This document shows positions 17,436 to 27,068 of a DNA stretch of 64,000 nucleotides, piece after piece; the stretch's first letter is position 1, and each line of letters begins with the position of its first letter. Below the pieces are notes generated by a model. That model saw nothing but the letters and a program-made list of their open reading frames with translations, searched no databases and was not told the DNA's origin. This DNA is from VMDJ01 sp038146785 (GTDB lineage: Bacteria; Pseudomonadota; Gammaproteobacteria; Chromatiales; Chromatiaceae). A program made the position numbers and the translations under genes. The stretch lies in the NCBI GenBank assembly GCA_038146785.1, contig JAYQSI010000016.1, forward strand, positions 62,001 to 126,000, given 5' to 3'.

Positions 17436-19331
17436 TTACTCGCCTGAGTTACTGCGGCGTGGCTTCTTACCACCCTTAGGCTTGCCTGCTCTCGGATTAG
17501 CGCCTTTGCTTGGACCACGACGCTTACCTGGCTTACCACCTTTACCATCACGCTTACCGCGATGAGAGAACTCTTTACGTGGAATACCTGACGGTGGACG
17601 AGATGAACCACCCTGATCAACCTCGGTATCAACCAAGTTCTCATCGGTTAGTGGTGCCAACATCAACTGACGACGACATACCCAAACCTTCTGCATGTGC
17701 TTCAAGGTTTCTTTTGGCATACCTGCAGGTAGGTCAACTACCGTGAAGTTGTCAAAAATTTCGATATGGCCGATGTACTTGCTTTCAACATCTGCTTCGT
17801 TAGCGATCGCACCAACAATATTCTTTGGCTTAACACCGTGGTTATAGCCCACCTCGATACGGAAACGCTCCATATCCACTTCAGGCTCGTCTTTTAAAGG
17901 CAATGCCTCAAGCTCAACAGGCACCTTGGTACCTTCAGTTGAACGATCACGTGGTGGGCGATCATCTTTAAACTTTGATTCATTTTGCTTTGGCTGCTTA
18001 TGCGCTGACTCATCCAATAAGAAAGGATTGTCACCCTGAAGCTTTGCCGCAAGCGCTGCTGCAATTTGTAACGGATCGAGATCATGCTCAATACCTAGCT
18101 GACTGATCAGCTCGTAGTAGAAGCCCAAGTCTTCCTCGTTACCCATTGATTCAACGATGCTCTGCTTAAAACGCTCAACACGCTTTTGATTGATATCTTT
18201 TACAGACGGCAACTGCATCGGCTCAATCTGCTTCTTGGTCGCACGCTCAATCGCTTGCAACATGCGGCGCTCACGAGGCGCAACAAACAAGATCGCATCA
18301 CCTTCACGACCCGCACGGCCTGTACGACCGATACGGTGCACATAAGATTCAGTATCGTGTGGAATATCGTAGTTAAACACGTGACTTACACGTGGCACGT
18401 CAAGACCACGTGCGACTACGTCAGTTGCAATCAGCAGGTCCAAGCGACCATCTTTCAAACGATCAACAACCTTCTCACGCAATGCCTGTGGCATATCACC
18501 ATTCAGCGCTTCTGCTGAGAAACCACGCGCTTGTAGCTTTTCAGCCAACTCTACTGTGGCCGTTTTAGTGCGCACAAAGACAATGCCCGCATCAACCGGT
18601 TCAATTTCGAGCACACGGGTTAACGCATCAAGTTTATGCAGACCTGACACCATCCAAAAACGCTGACGGATTGATTCCGCGGTAGTGGTTTGTGCTGCGA
18701 TCTTTACGACCTTAGGATCGACTAAGTGTTTTTCAGCAACTTTACGAATCTCGTTAGGCATTGTGGCTGAGAACAAGGCAATTTGACGTTTCTCAGGGAC
18801 ACGCTCAAGGATCCAGTTCACGTCATCAATAAAGCCCATACGCAGCATTTCATCTGCTTCGTCGAGCACCAATGATTTGAGCTGATCCAGCTTCAAGGTG
18901 CCGCGATCCATGTGATCCATAACACGGCCTGGCGTACCAACAATTACCTGCACACCTTTTTTCAAAGAACGCAGCTGCAAGCTGTAGCTCTGGCCACCAT
19001 AGATAGGCAGGACGTGGAAATCAGGGATGTGATGCGCGTACTTTTGCAGCGCTTCAGAAACTTGGATCGCCAGCTCACGGGTTGGCGTCAAAACCAATAG
19101 CTGTGGCGCGCGGTTTTTCATATCGACATTTGCTAGCAATGGCAAAGCGAATGCCGCTGTTTTACCGGTACCGGTTTGCGCCTGACCAAGAAGGTCATGC
19201 CCATTAAGAAGAAGAGGAATACATTGCGCCTGAATTGGAGACGGACGTTCGTAGCCCACCTCGGTAATTGCGCGAAGAATGTTTTCAGGTAAAGAAAAAT
19301 CTGAAAACGTCAGTTCTTGAGAATCTGTCAT
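17436..19331 (-). CDS. deaD: DEAD-box RNA helicase DeaD/CsdA
   Basis: ATP-dependent RNA helicase acting in ribosome assembly and RNA decay, often cold-induced. The 631-aa protein has the Q motif, Walker A AQTGTGKTA, DEAD box VLDEADEML, SAT motif and HRIGRTGRAGR. A DbpA-type RNA-binding domain follows near residues 495-565 (FRIEVGYNHGVKPKNIVGAI). The tail is basic, Gly/Lys/Arg-rich and probably unstructured. A perfect TATAAT hexamer and a structured leader lie upstream. Confidence 0.94.
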   Translation of the reverse strand: MTDSQELTFSDFSLPENILRAITEVGYERPSPIQAQCIPLLLNGHDLLGQAQTGTGKTAAFALPLLANVDMKNRAPQLLVLTPTRELAIQVSEALQKYAHHIPDFHVLPIYGGQSYSLQLRSLKKGVQVIVGTPGRVMDHMDRGTLKLDQLKSLVLDEADEMLRMGFIDDVNWILERVPEKRQIALFSATMPNEIRKVAEKHLVDPKVVKIAAQTTTAESIRQRFWMVSGLHKLDALTRVLEIEPVDAGIVFVRTKTATVELAEKLQARGFSAEALNGDMPQALREKVVDRLKDGRLDLLIATDVVARGLDVPRVSHVFNYDIPHDTESYVHRIGRTGRAGREGDAILFVAPRERRMLQAIERATKKQIEPMQLPSVKDINQKRVERFKQSIVESMGNEEDLGFYYELISQLGIEHDLDPLQIAAALAAKLQGDNPFLLDESAHKQPKQNESKFKDDRPPRDRSTEGTKVPVELEALPLKDEPEVDMERFRIEVGYNHGVKPKNIVGAIANEADVESKYIGHIEIFDNFTVVDLPAGMPKETLKHMQKVWVCRRQLMLAPLTDENLVDTEVDQGGSSRPPSGIPRKEFSHRGKRDGKGGKPGKRRGPSKGANPRAGKPKGGKKPRRSNSGE

Positions 19332-19360
19332 AGCCCAGCCCAGTAAATGTTAAAGAATTA

Positions 19361-19416
19361 CTGTGGCCCAATGACACTCACCAATATTGGGATCTACAGC
19401 AAGGGGCGCGATTATA
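19361..19416 (-). promoter_or_regulatory. deaD promoter and structured 5' leader
   Basis: On the minus strand TATAAT lies at 19411-19416, giving an expected start near 19404 and a leader of about 73 nt. The leader begins with a nested stem: CTGT/ACAG at the base and CCCAAT/ATTGGG inside (19361-19399), with a CCAATATTGG palindrome in the same region. No good -35 hexamer is present at 17-nt spacing. Helicase genes of this type are often controlled through their leaders, but that is an inference here. Confidence 0.45.
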
Positions 19417-19553
19417 CGCATCCAAATAAAAATTACTTGTCTAAATTGCTGAAAATACGAAAAAAGTTTTGTCCAACCCGTAATTGGCTCAAGGCTATTT
19501 GATGACGCTCAATGTTAAGATTGCATCCATCCAACGTTTAACGAGCTTGCACT

Positions 19554-21728
19554 GTGCAACCTATCGCTAAAGAACTGTTTAGCTATCGTCGCTACTGGCC
19601 ACATAAGTTTGGCCCTGCTCCCTTTTTGCCCATGTCGCGCGAAGAGATGGATCAACTTGGCTGGGATAGTTGCGATGTGATTCTAGTGACGGGCGATGCT
19701 TACGTTGATCACCCCAGCTTTGGCATGGCGGTAATCGGCCGCGTACTTGAGGCGCAAGGTTTCCGTGTTGGCATCATCTCGCAGCCTGATTGGAATTCAG
19801 CGAACGATTTCGCACGGCTCGGCAAACCTAACCTGTATTTTGGTGTTACCGCCGGCAACATGGATTCGATGGTGAATCGTTACACCTCAGAGCGTCGCAT
19901 TCGTTCTGATGACGCTTACACACCAAACAACGAGGGCGGCAAACGTCCAGATCGCGCAACCATTGTTTACTCGCAACGCTGTCGTGAAGCCTTTAATGAC
20001 ATACCTATTGTGATTGGTGGTATTGAAGCCAGTCTGCGTCGTATTGCGCATTTTGATTATTGGCAAGAAAAGATCCGTCGTTCAGTACTACTGGATTCAA
20101 AAGCAGACATGCTGCTCTTTGGTAATGCAGAGCGTGCGATTGTTGAATTAACCCATCGCATTGCGAGTGGCGAATCAATTAAAGAGATTCGCGATCTGCG
20201 CGGCAGTGCCTTTGCGATCAATCAACGACCTGAAGATTGGGTTGAGATCGATTCCTCTGAGATTGATCAGCCAGGTGCAATTGACCCGCCGATCAATCCT
20301 TATCAAGACACCACCAAGCCAACTGAAGGCAAAAAAAGTTGCGCAAACAAACAAGCCGATGAAGATGCAAAAGTCATTCGCTTTGAACGACGCCCTCGTG
20401 GACTCGATCGTGACAAGACAGTGGTGCGCCTCCCCTCTTACGACCAAGTTAAAGCAGACCCTGTGTTATATGCACATGCTTCACGCATTCTTCACTTGGA
20501 ATCCAACCCAGGCAATGCGCGCGCATTAATCCAAGAACATGCGGGGCGTGAAGTTTGGATTAATCCACCCCCTATTCCGTTACACACGCCAGAGCTCGAT
20601 AAAGTCTTTGAGCTTCCTTACCAGCGTGTGCCACACCCAAGTTACGGCAAAGCGAAAATTCCCGCGTATGAAATGATTCGCTTCTCAGTAAACATCATGC
20701 GCGGCTGCTTTGGCGGCTGCTCTTTCTGTTCGATCACCGAGCACGAAGGTCGCATCATTCAAAATCGCTCGGAAAGCTCCATTCTCAAAGAGATCGAATC
20801 GATCCGTGATATGACACCGGGTTTTACTGGCAACATCTCTGATCTTGGCGGCCCTACAGCCAACATGTGGCGTCTGCATTGTAAGGATCCCAAAATTGAA
20901 TCCAGCTGCCGTCGCTTATCTTGCGTTTACCCTGGCATCTGCTCAAATTTAAATACCAATCAAATGCCATTGGTACAGCTTTATCGTAAAGCCCGTGCGA
21001 TACCAGGCGTTAAGCGCGTCTTCATTGCATCAGGCTTGCGTTACGACATCGCGGTTGAAACACCTGAGTATGTAAAAGAGCTGGTTACTCATCACGTTGG
21101 CGGTTATCTCAAGATTGCACCTGAACATACTGAGATGGGCCCGCTTTCAAAGATGATGAAGCCAGGCATGGGAACTTACGATCGCTTTAAAGCAATGTTC
21201 GATAAGTACTCCAAAGAAGCTGGCAAAGAACAATATTTAATTCCTTACTTCATTGCAGCGCACCCAGGCACAACCGATGAAGATATGTTGAGCTTGGCAC
21301 TTTGGTTGAAGAGTAATGGTTTCCGCGCTGACCAGGTGCAAGCCTTTCTGCCATCACCGATGGCACTGGCTACAGCCATGTGGCATTCAGGTCGCAACCC
21401 ACTGAAGAAAATTACCCGCGACAGTGAAGCGGTGTTTTCTCCAAAAGGTCGTCGTCAACGTCGACTGCATAAAGCCTTCTTGCGTTATCACGATGCGGAT
21501 AACTGGCCGATCTTGCGCGAAGCACTACAAGCTATGGGACGTGCCGATCTGATTGGTAATGGAAAGAAACATCTCGTGCCGCGCTGGCAACCTGCGGGCA
21601 CTGGTGGCAAACCTGAAGGTCAACGCAAACCGGTTAAAGGTAAAAACTTCCGCACTACCCATACACGCGCGGAAAAAAATGATCGCAATGCGCGTCCGAG
21701 CAATCGACGCCCAACAAAACGTCGCTGA
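19554..21728 (+). CDS. YgiQ family radical SAM protein
   Basis: A 724-aa YgiQ family protein. The start is a GTG at 19554, chosen because the family begins close to KELFSYRRYWPHKFGPAPF. Domains in order are an N-terminal UPF0313 domain (residues about 1-350) with VTGDAYVDHPSFG; the radical SAM core with the cluster motif CFGGCSFC (Cx3Cx2C) near residue 385; and a C-terminal DUF3362-like part with a basic Arg/Lys-rich tail. The substrate is not established to my knowledge. Its stop is immediately adjacent to the convergent ptsP stop. Confidence 0.9.
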   Translation: MQPIAKELFSYRRYWPHKFGPAPFLPMSREEMDQLGWDSCDVILVTGDAYVDHPSFGMAVIGRVLEAQGFRVGIISQPDWNSANDFARLGKPNLYFGVTAGNMDSMVNRYTSERRIRSDDAYTPNNEGGKRPDRATIVYSQRCREAFNDIPIVIGGIEASLRRIAHFDYWQEKIRRSVLLDSKADMLLFGNAERAIVELTHRIASGESIKEIRDLRGSAFAINQRPEDWVEIDSSEIDQPGAIDPPINPYQDTTKPTEGKKSCANKQADEDAKVIRFERRPRGLDRDKTVVRLPSYDQVKADPVLYAHASRILHLESNPGNARALIQEHAGREVWINPPPIPLHTPELDKVFELPYQRVPHPSYGKAKIPAYEMIRFSVNIMRGCFGGCSFCSITEHEGRIIQNRSESSILKEIESIRDMTPGFTGNISDLGGPTANMWRLHCKDPKIESSCRRLSCVYPGICSNLNTNQMPLVQLYRKARAIPGVKRVFIASGLRYDIAVETPEYVKELVTHHVGGYLKIAPEHTEMGPLSKMMKPGMGTYDRFKAMFDKYSKEAGKEQYLIPYFIAAHPGTTDEDMLSLALWLKSNGFRADQVQAFLPSPMALATAMWHSGRNPLKKITRDSEAVFSPKGRRQRRLHKAFLRYHDADNWPILREALQAMGRADLIGNGKKHLVPRWQPAGTGGKPEGQRKPVKGKNFRTTHTRAEKNDRNARPSNRRPTKRR

Positions 21729-24000
21729 TTATTTACCTGGTCTGAACAGACCGCCAAGACCCATATCGTCAAGCACGCCTTCCATAAAGCGCTTCACTTG
21801 ATCCGCCTCTTCCATACGCATCACCATATTCAAGTACTGACGCGCGCGTGACTGACTGCAACTACGGATCACCCACTTCACTTTAAGCAAGCTGCCCGCA
21901 CTCATACTCAAGCGAATCAACACCTAGACCAACCATCAACACCGCAGCCAATGGATTACCGGCAAGCTCACCACAAACACTGACTGGCTTACCGTAACGC
22001 TTAGCGCCTTCAACGATCATTTTCAGCGCACTGATCACCGCAGGATGCAGGTCACTGTATAAATCAGCCACGCGAGGATTGTTACGATCCACTGCAAGCA
22101 GGTACTGCGTTAAGTCATTGGTACCCACGGATAAGAAATCAACGCGACGCGCTAACGCATCAATCTGATAGACCGCAGATGGCACCTCAATCATGACGCC
22201 AATCTTTGGCATCACAACATCAAAGCCTTCTTCGAGTAACTCATCATGCGCTTGCTGAATAAGCTGCATGAGCTCATCGACTTCAGAAGCACTGGTAATC
22301 ATCGGCAACATGATCTGCAAATTGCCGAAACCAATGTTCGCGCGCAGCATTGCACGAATTTGCGTTAAGAAAATCTCAGGGTGCTGCAAAGAGATGCGCA
22401 CACCACGCCAACCCAAGAAGGGGTTTTGTTCTTCTACCGGGAAGTAAGGAAGTGGTTTATCGCCACCCACGTCCAAGGTGCGCAAAATCACTGGGCGAGG
22501 CGCCATAGACGACAACACCATTTGATAATTGTTTATCTGTGTATCTTCACCAGGGAAACGGTCGCGCACCATGAAGGGCAATTCAGTTCGATAAAGACCA
22601 ATACCTTCAGCCTCTTCTTGCTGGGCGCTATTCATCTCATTGATTAAGCCAGTATTGAGATACAAGGGCATTGCCACACCATCAATGGTTTCAGATGGCA
22701 GGCCACGCATCGCCTCGACTTCTTCACCGAGCGCACGTTCTTGATCGAGAAGGCGTTGGTACTCTTCACTAACCGATGGCGTAGGGTCGACATACACACG
22801 ACCGCGATAACCATCCATCACAATCGCACGACCCTGCATACGACTGATCGGCATATCGGTGACACCCATAACCGCAGGCACACCCATGGCGCGCGCCATA
22901 ATGGCTGCGTGAGATGAGCCTGAACCTGTCGCGGCGATAACACCTGCTAAACGACCGACTGGCACATCGGCCAAATCCATCGCACTCACTTCATCACCGA
23001 CCAAGATGGTGTTCTCAGGGTAATCAATCTCGACCGGCTGATCGTTTTGTAGATGAGTCAGAATACGTCGACCCAAATCACGCACGTCATAGGCACGTTC
23101 ACGCAAGTACGGATCATCCATGCCTTCAAAGACTTGAGCGTGTGCCTGAATGGTGTCGCGCAATGCTGCAGCAGCCCACAAACCTTTCTCAATCCTTTCG
23201 ATGGTGTGCGTGACCAAGGTGTCACTACCCAACATCAAAAGCAGCGCATCAAATAAAGCTAAATCTTCTTCAGGTAATTTATGGCTGATATTGTCTTGCA
23301 GACGTCGTAAATCATTCTCGACATCCACTACTGCTTTACGAAAAATTTCACATTCTGCCGCGATGTCGTCACAGTCACGATCAGGCACAGCATCCAGATC
23401 AGCCAAACGGTAGGTAACAACCGCCGTACCGATCGCAACACCCGTGTTACTCGGCTGACCTTGCAAGAAGCTACTGATCGAACTCTCACCACGGGTCAGT
23501 GCACTCAGCTCACCACTGGCTTTCGCATGTGTGATCGCACCGGCTAACTGTGCTGCCAAGGTAAATAGGAAGGTCACTTCCTCATCTTGGAATTGACGCA
23601 CCTTTTCTTGACGCACAACCAATACACCCAACACGCGTCGGTTCTGAATGATCGGCACACCTAAGAAGCCGTGATACTGGGTCTCACCGGTTTCTGAAAT
23701 ATGCATATAGCGCGGGTGCTTCATCGCATCATCAAGGTTGATCGGTTCTGCACGCTCAGCGACCAAACCGACCAAGCCGCGACCATAAGGCAGGCGAACT
23801 TTACCGACCGCTTCTTTACGGAAACCATCGGTTGCCATCAGCACATTGACCTTAGTGTCTTCTTCGCTCAGGTAGATGGAACAAACATCACTACCGATGG
23901 CGACCTTTACCTGCTTAACGATAAGCAATAGCGCCCGTTGCAAATCCGTTGAACGGTTTACAGCACTAACGATTCGGTGAAGCGTATCGAGCATAGACAT
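21729..24000 (-). CDS. ptsP: PtsP, phosphoenolpyruvate-protein phosphotransferase (nitrogen PTS EI); +1 shift near the 3' end
   Basis: First enzyme of the nitrogen-related PTS, taking phosphate from PEP to NPr. An N-terminal GAF domain (residues about 1-160) precedes the EI domains: swivelling His domain with GSGSSHAAIMARAMG and PEP-binding barrel with LRTLDVGGDKPLPY and VGTNDLTQYLLAVDR. In one frame the protein stops at 705 aa as DSLEYECGQLA. Skipping one base after CTT at codon 697 gives DSLSMSAGSLLKVKW, the conserved EI ending, and a 756-aa product that ends at 21729, flush with ygiQ. The conserved tail shows that the gene is functional or was recently so. rppH lies just upstream. Confidence 0.9.
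21906..21912 (-). other. +1 frameshift site in ptsP: CTT-GAG-T
   Basis: Zero-frame codons CTT GAG; the conserved continuation needs CTT, one skipped base, then AGT ATG AGT. Equivalently TTG (Leu) is read in the +1 frame. The zero frame stops eight codons later. Confidence 0.8.
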
Positions 24001-24010
24001 AATGGGTTAC

Positions 24011-24538
24011 TCAGCGCGCAGCGTTTTGCTCAGCCTTTTCGACTGTTTCGCGCTCAGGTAGACCTGATGGGAACAGCACAGGGCCAAGCTCTTCTAACGC
24101 TCGCTCATAAACACGGCGCTTGAAGTAGATCACTTCATCAACGGGCTTCCAGTAATCGACCCATTGCCAATCATCAAACTCAGGCTTACGGAATTTATCC
24201 AGACAGACCTTTTTATCTGAGCAATTTACACGCAGCAAAAACCAACGCTGCTTTTGCCCGATGCACACAGGATGAGAATGGCGACGAATAAATCGCTTAG
24301 GCAAGCGATAGCGCAACCAGCGGCGTGTTTCACCCAACACTTCAACGTGCTCAGGTAAGAGGCCGACCTCTTCTTCTAATTCGCGATACATAGCCTCGCG
24401 AGGGGATTCATCTGTACGTATTCCGCCCTGGGGAAACTGCCAAGCGTTTTGTCCTACTCTTCGCCCCCAAAACAGGCGATTTTCATCGTTACAGAGAATG
24501 ATCCCCACATTGGCTCTAAAACCATCTGCGTCGATCAC
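24011..24538 (-). CDS. rppH: RNA pyrophosphohydrolase RppH
   Basis: Nudix hydrolase that removes pyrophosphate from the 5' end of mRNA and so triggers RNase E decay. The Nudix box GGIRTDESPREAMYRELEEE is complete. The family begins IDADGFRANVGIIL, so translation most likely starts at GTG 24538, giving 175 aa (E. coli has 176). The frame is open upstream to 24670, but those residues have no family match and overlap the divergent promoter region. RWLRYRLPKR and GQKQRWFLL are further family features. It is 10 nt upstream of ptsP, the conserved rppH-ptsP pair. Confidence 0.93.
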   Translation of the reverse strand: MIDADGFRANVGIILCNDENRLFWGRRVGQNAWQFPQGGIRTDESPREAMYRELEEEVGLLPEHVEVLGETRRWLRYRLPKRFIRRHSHPVCIGQKQRWFLLRVNCSDKKVCLDKFRKPEFDDWQWVDYWKPVDEVIYFKRRVYERALEELGPVLFPSGLPERETVEKAEQNAAR

Positions 24539-24682
24539 AACTAAAAACCAAAAAATTTTAAACTGAGTCCATTCTTCCACAGGGTAAGCCGGCCTCGCAA
24601 GCAAGACCTCAATCCATAAGGTATTGCTTATAAAGATTTTTCGGTATGATGCCTTTCCTTCGAAAAACACCGGCTTAGTAGT

Positions 24683-25336
24683 ATGCCCCTAGCGATTTTT
24701 GACCTCGATAACACCCTTTTGAACGGCGATTCAGACCTGCTCTGGGGCGAGTTTTTGTGTGAGCTCGGCGTTGTGGATCGTGCGGTATACGAGGCAAAGA
24801 ATCTCGAGTTCTACGAGCAATACAAAGTGGGCACGTTGGACATCTTTGAATTCCTCGCCTTCTCGTTAAAGCCATTGTCAGAGCACTCAATGGAACAACT
24901 TGAAGCTTGGCGTGCTGATTTCATCGAAAACAAGATCCTGCCACGCATTACGCAAAAGGCACGCGATCTGGTTGAATCTCATCGTGAGAAAGGCGATTGT
25001 CCAATGGTGATTACCGCCACAAACACCTTTGTTACTCGCCCTATCGTGGCTGATCTTGGCATTGAGTACCTGATTGGTACCGAGCCTGAGATCAAAAATG
25101 GCCGCTATACCGGCAAGGTCGCCGGCACCCCAAGTTTCCGCGAAGGCAAAGTTGAACGTCTGCAAGAGTGGTTGGGCGTGTATGGTGCAAAGCTTGAGAA
25201 AGCCAGCTTCTACAGTGACTCTCTCAACGATCTCCCACTGCTTGAAGCGGTGGAGTTCCCCGTCGCGGTTGATCCCGACGATACCTTACGTGCACATGCT
25301 GAGGATAAAGGCTGGCCTGTCATCAGCCTTCGTTAA
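24683..25336 (+). CDS. HAD-IB family phosphatase (SerB-like)
   Basis: A 217-aa haloacid-dehalogenase hydrolase with the nucleophile motif FDLDNTLL (Asp7, Asp9), motif II in VITATNTF, a conserved Lys in FREGKVERL, and motif IV SDSLNDLPLLE. This is the TIGR01490-type HAD-IB group. Its place beside rppH and ptsP matches Pseudomonas aeruginosa PA0335, which I recall being reported as a histidinol-phosphate phosphatase. That activity is plausible but unproven here. The gene is followed 2 nt later by the FecCD-type permease. Confidence 0.85.
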   Translation: MPLAIFDLDNTLLNGDSDLLWGEFLCELGVVDRAVYEAKNLEFYEQYKVGTLDIFEFLAFSLKPLSEHSMEQLEAWRADFIENKILPRITQKARDLVESHREKGDCPMVITATNTFVTRPIVADLGIEYLIGTEPEIKNGRYTGKVAGTPSFREGKVERLQEWLGVYGAKLEKASFYSDSLNDLPLLEAVEFPVAVDPDDTLRAHAEDKGWPVISLR

Positions 25337-25338
25337 AC

Positions 25339-26319
25339 ATGCATCACCCGGCAAAAGCTCATTTCTATCGCTTGCTGCCGGGCTTTGTGATCCTTGCCTT
25401 AATCAGCCTTTCGCTGTCCTTACTCATCGGCAGCCATGACATCTCGCTTCATCAGGTCATCAGCCTATTGATCAGTCCTGATAACAGCCTAGCGTCACAA
25501 ATCATCCACGAGGTACGCCTACCTCGCACGCTTTCGGCTTTTGCCGTCGGTGGCCTACTCGCGCTAGCGGGTGCTTTGATGCAAGTACTTCTGCGCAACC
25601 CTTTAGGTGATCCTTACGTCCTCGGTGTTTCTGGTGGAGCGGCAAGCGCAGCGTTATTCGGAATGATCTTAGGTGTCGCCGGTTGGTTGATCACACCCAT
25701 TGCCTTTGTCGGGGCGATGGTCAGCATCCTTGTTGTGTTTGGCTTGAGTCGCTTCCAATCCGAACAACAAACGCTCTTACTCGCAGGTGTGGTGATGGCC
25801 GCATTTTGGGGAGCCTTAATTAGCCTCACCCTATCGCTCGCTCCCCCTATGCAACTGCCCGGTATGTTGTTTTGGCTAATGGGTGACTTGAGTGATGCGC
25901 AACAGCCGCTTATCTCATTACTTATCTTGGCTGCAGGTTTAGTCTTTGCCCTGATGATTGCCAATCAGCTCAATGTCGCTATCTATGGTGAGGAGCAAGC
26001 ACACAGCTTAGGCATCAATACCCAACAGCTGAGACTCAAGCTCTATATTCTTACCTCACTACTCACAGCGAGCGCGGTGAGCATTGCGGGAGCTATTGGT
26101 TTTATCGGCCTGATCATCCCGCACCTTGTGCGTTTACTTGGCGTTACCGACCATCGCAACTTATTACCGATGAGCGTTTTAGCTGGTGGATCACTCTTAG
26201 TCTTAGCTGACTTATTAGCCCGCACCCTAATCAGCCCGATGCAAATCCCCGTGGGTATATTCACCGCACTCTTGGGTGTACCGGTCTTTTTATGGCTACT
26301 CGTGAGATCTCGCTCATGA
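25339..26319 (+). CDS. FecCD/BtuC family ABC transporter permease
   Basis: A 326-aa multi-pass permease of the FecCD family, which imports cobalamin, heme or ferric siderophores. Conserved features are RLPRTLSAFAVGGLLALAGA, RNPLGDPYVLGVSGGA, and near the C-terminus GAIGFIGLIIPHLVRLL, the ATPase-coupling helix. About ten membrane segments are visible. It lies directly after the HAD gene and overlaps the ATPase gene by ATGA. No periplasmic binding protein or TonB receptor gene is adjacent, and no cobalamin riboswitch was recognised upstream, so the substrate is open. Confidence 0.88.
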   Translation: MHHPAKAHFYRLLPGFVILALISLSLSLLIGSHDISLHQVISLLISPDNSLASQIIHEVRLPRTLSAFAVGGLLALAGALMQVLLRNPLGDPYVLGVSGGAASAALFGMILGVAGWLITPIAFVGAMVSILVVFGLSRFQSEQQTLLLAGVVMAAFWGALISLTLSLAPPMQLPGMLFWLMGDLSDAQQPLISLLILAAGLVFALMIANQLNVAIYGEEQAHSLGINTQQLRLKLYILTSLLTASAVSIAGAIGFIGLIIPHLVRLLGVTDHRNLLPMSVLAGGSLLVLADLLARTLISPMQIPVGIFTALLGVPVFLWLLVRSRS

Positions 26320-27068
26320 GCTTAAGCATCAACAAACTAACCCTCAGCACACCAAAGCGATGCTTGGTTAATGAGCTATCCCTCAGCGTTAATGCTGGTG
26401 AGCGCTGGGTCATCATCGGACCTAATGGCGCAGGAAAAAGCTCATTACTCAAAGCCTGTGTTGGGTTAACCGCGCACCCTGAAGTCACGTTTGAACAGAA
26501 AGCCATTTATGACTATGCGCCAAAAGATCGAGCGCAACGCATTGGCCTGTTATCTCAACAAAGCTTAACCGGATTTAACACTCGAACCTTGGATCTGGTG
26601 TTATCAGGCAGCTACGCACTGACGACATCCTATTGGGAAGATCAAGATCATTTACACGCTGCAGAAGCCCTACTTAAATCGCTAGGCTTGAGCGACAACG
26701 TTAATCAAGCAGTCAGTGAATTATCAGGTGGTGAATTACGCCGCGCCGAGATCGCCCGATTAATGCTGCAAAACCCAAATGTGATGTTATTAGATGAGCC
26801 ACTCAATCATCTCGATTTACATCAACAAAAAGCAACGCAAGACATTTTGTTAAACCATCTTGCGACACATAACAACGCAGCACTCTGGGTTGAACATGAC
26901 CTGAATCGTGCACGCGCTATAGCGACTCATGCGGTGTTACTAAAAGGCGATGGCAGCTGGCAAGCAGGTGAAGCTGAGGATCTATTAACGGCAGAAAACT
27001 TATCTGAGCTGCTCAATACACCGCTGCAAAGCATCGGTGAACAAGATTATCTCAGCGTATCTTACTGA
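26316..27068 (+). CDS. ABC transporter ATPase of FepC/BtuD type
   Basis: A 250-aa nucleotide-binding subunit with Walker A GPNGAGKSS, Q-loop region, signature LSGGELRRAEIARLM, Walker B VMLLDEPLNHLD and the H-loop WVEHDLNRA. The start at 26316 overlaps the permease stop (ATGA); an in-frame ATG 24 nt upstream is less likely. It energises the permease encoded just before it. The 3' end overlaps by 7 nt the convergent acidic-protein gene. Confidence 0.9.
   Translation: MSLSINKLTLSTPKRCLVNELSLSVNAGERWVIIGPNGAGKSSLLKACVGLTAHPEVTFEQKAIYDYAPKDRAQRIGLLSQQSLTGFNTRTLDLVLSGSYALTTSYWEDQDHLHAAEALLKSLGLSDNVNQAVSELSGGELRRAEIARLMLQNPNVMLLDEPLNHLDLHQQKATQDILLNHLATHNNAALWVEHDLNRARAIATHAVLLKGDGSWQAGEAEDLLTAENLSELLNTPLQSIGEQDYLSVSY

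Noticed and set aside
24539..24670. Longer rppH start
   Set aside because: The 44 extra residues have no family match, and the conserved IDADGFRANVG begins right after the GTG at 24538.
25100..25338. Cobalamin riboswitch ahead of the FecCD-type permease
   Set aside because: The permease starts 2 nt after the HAD gene, and no B12-box-like sequence was seen there or before the HAD gene.
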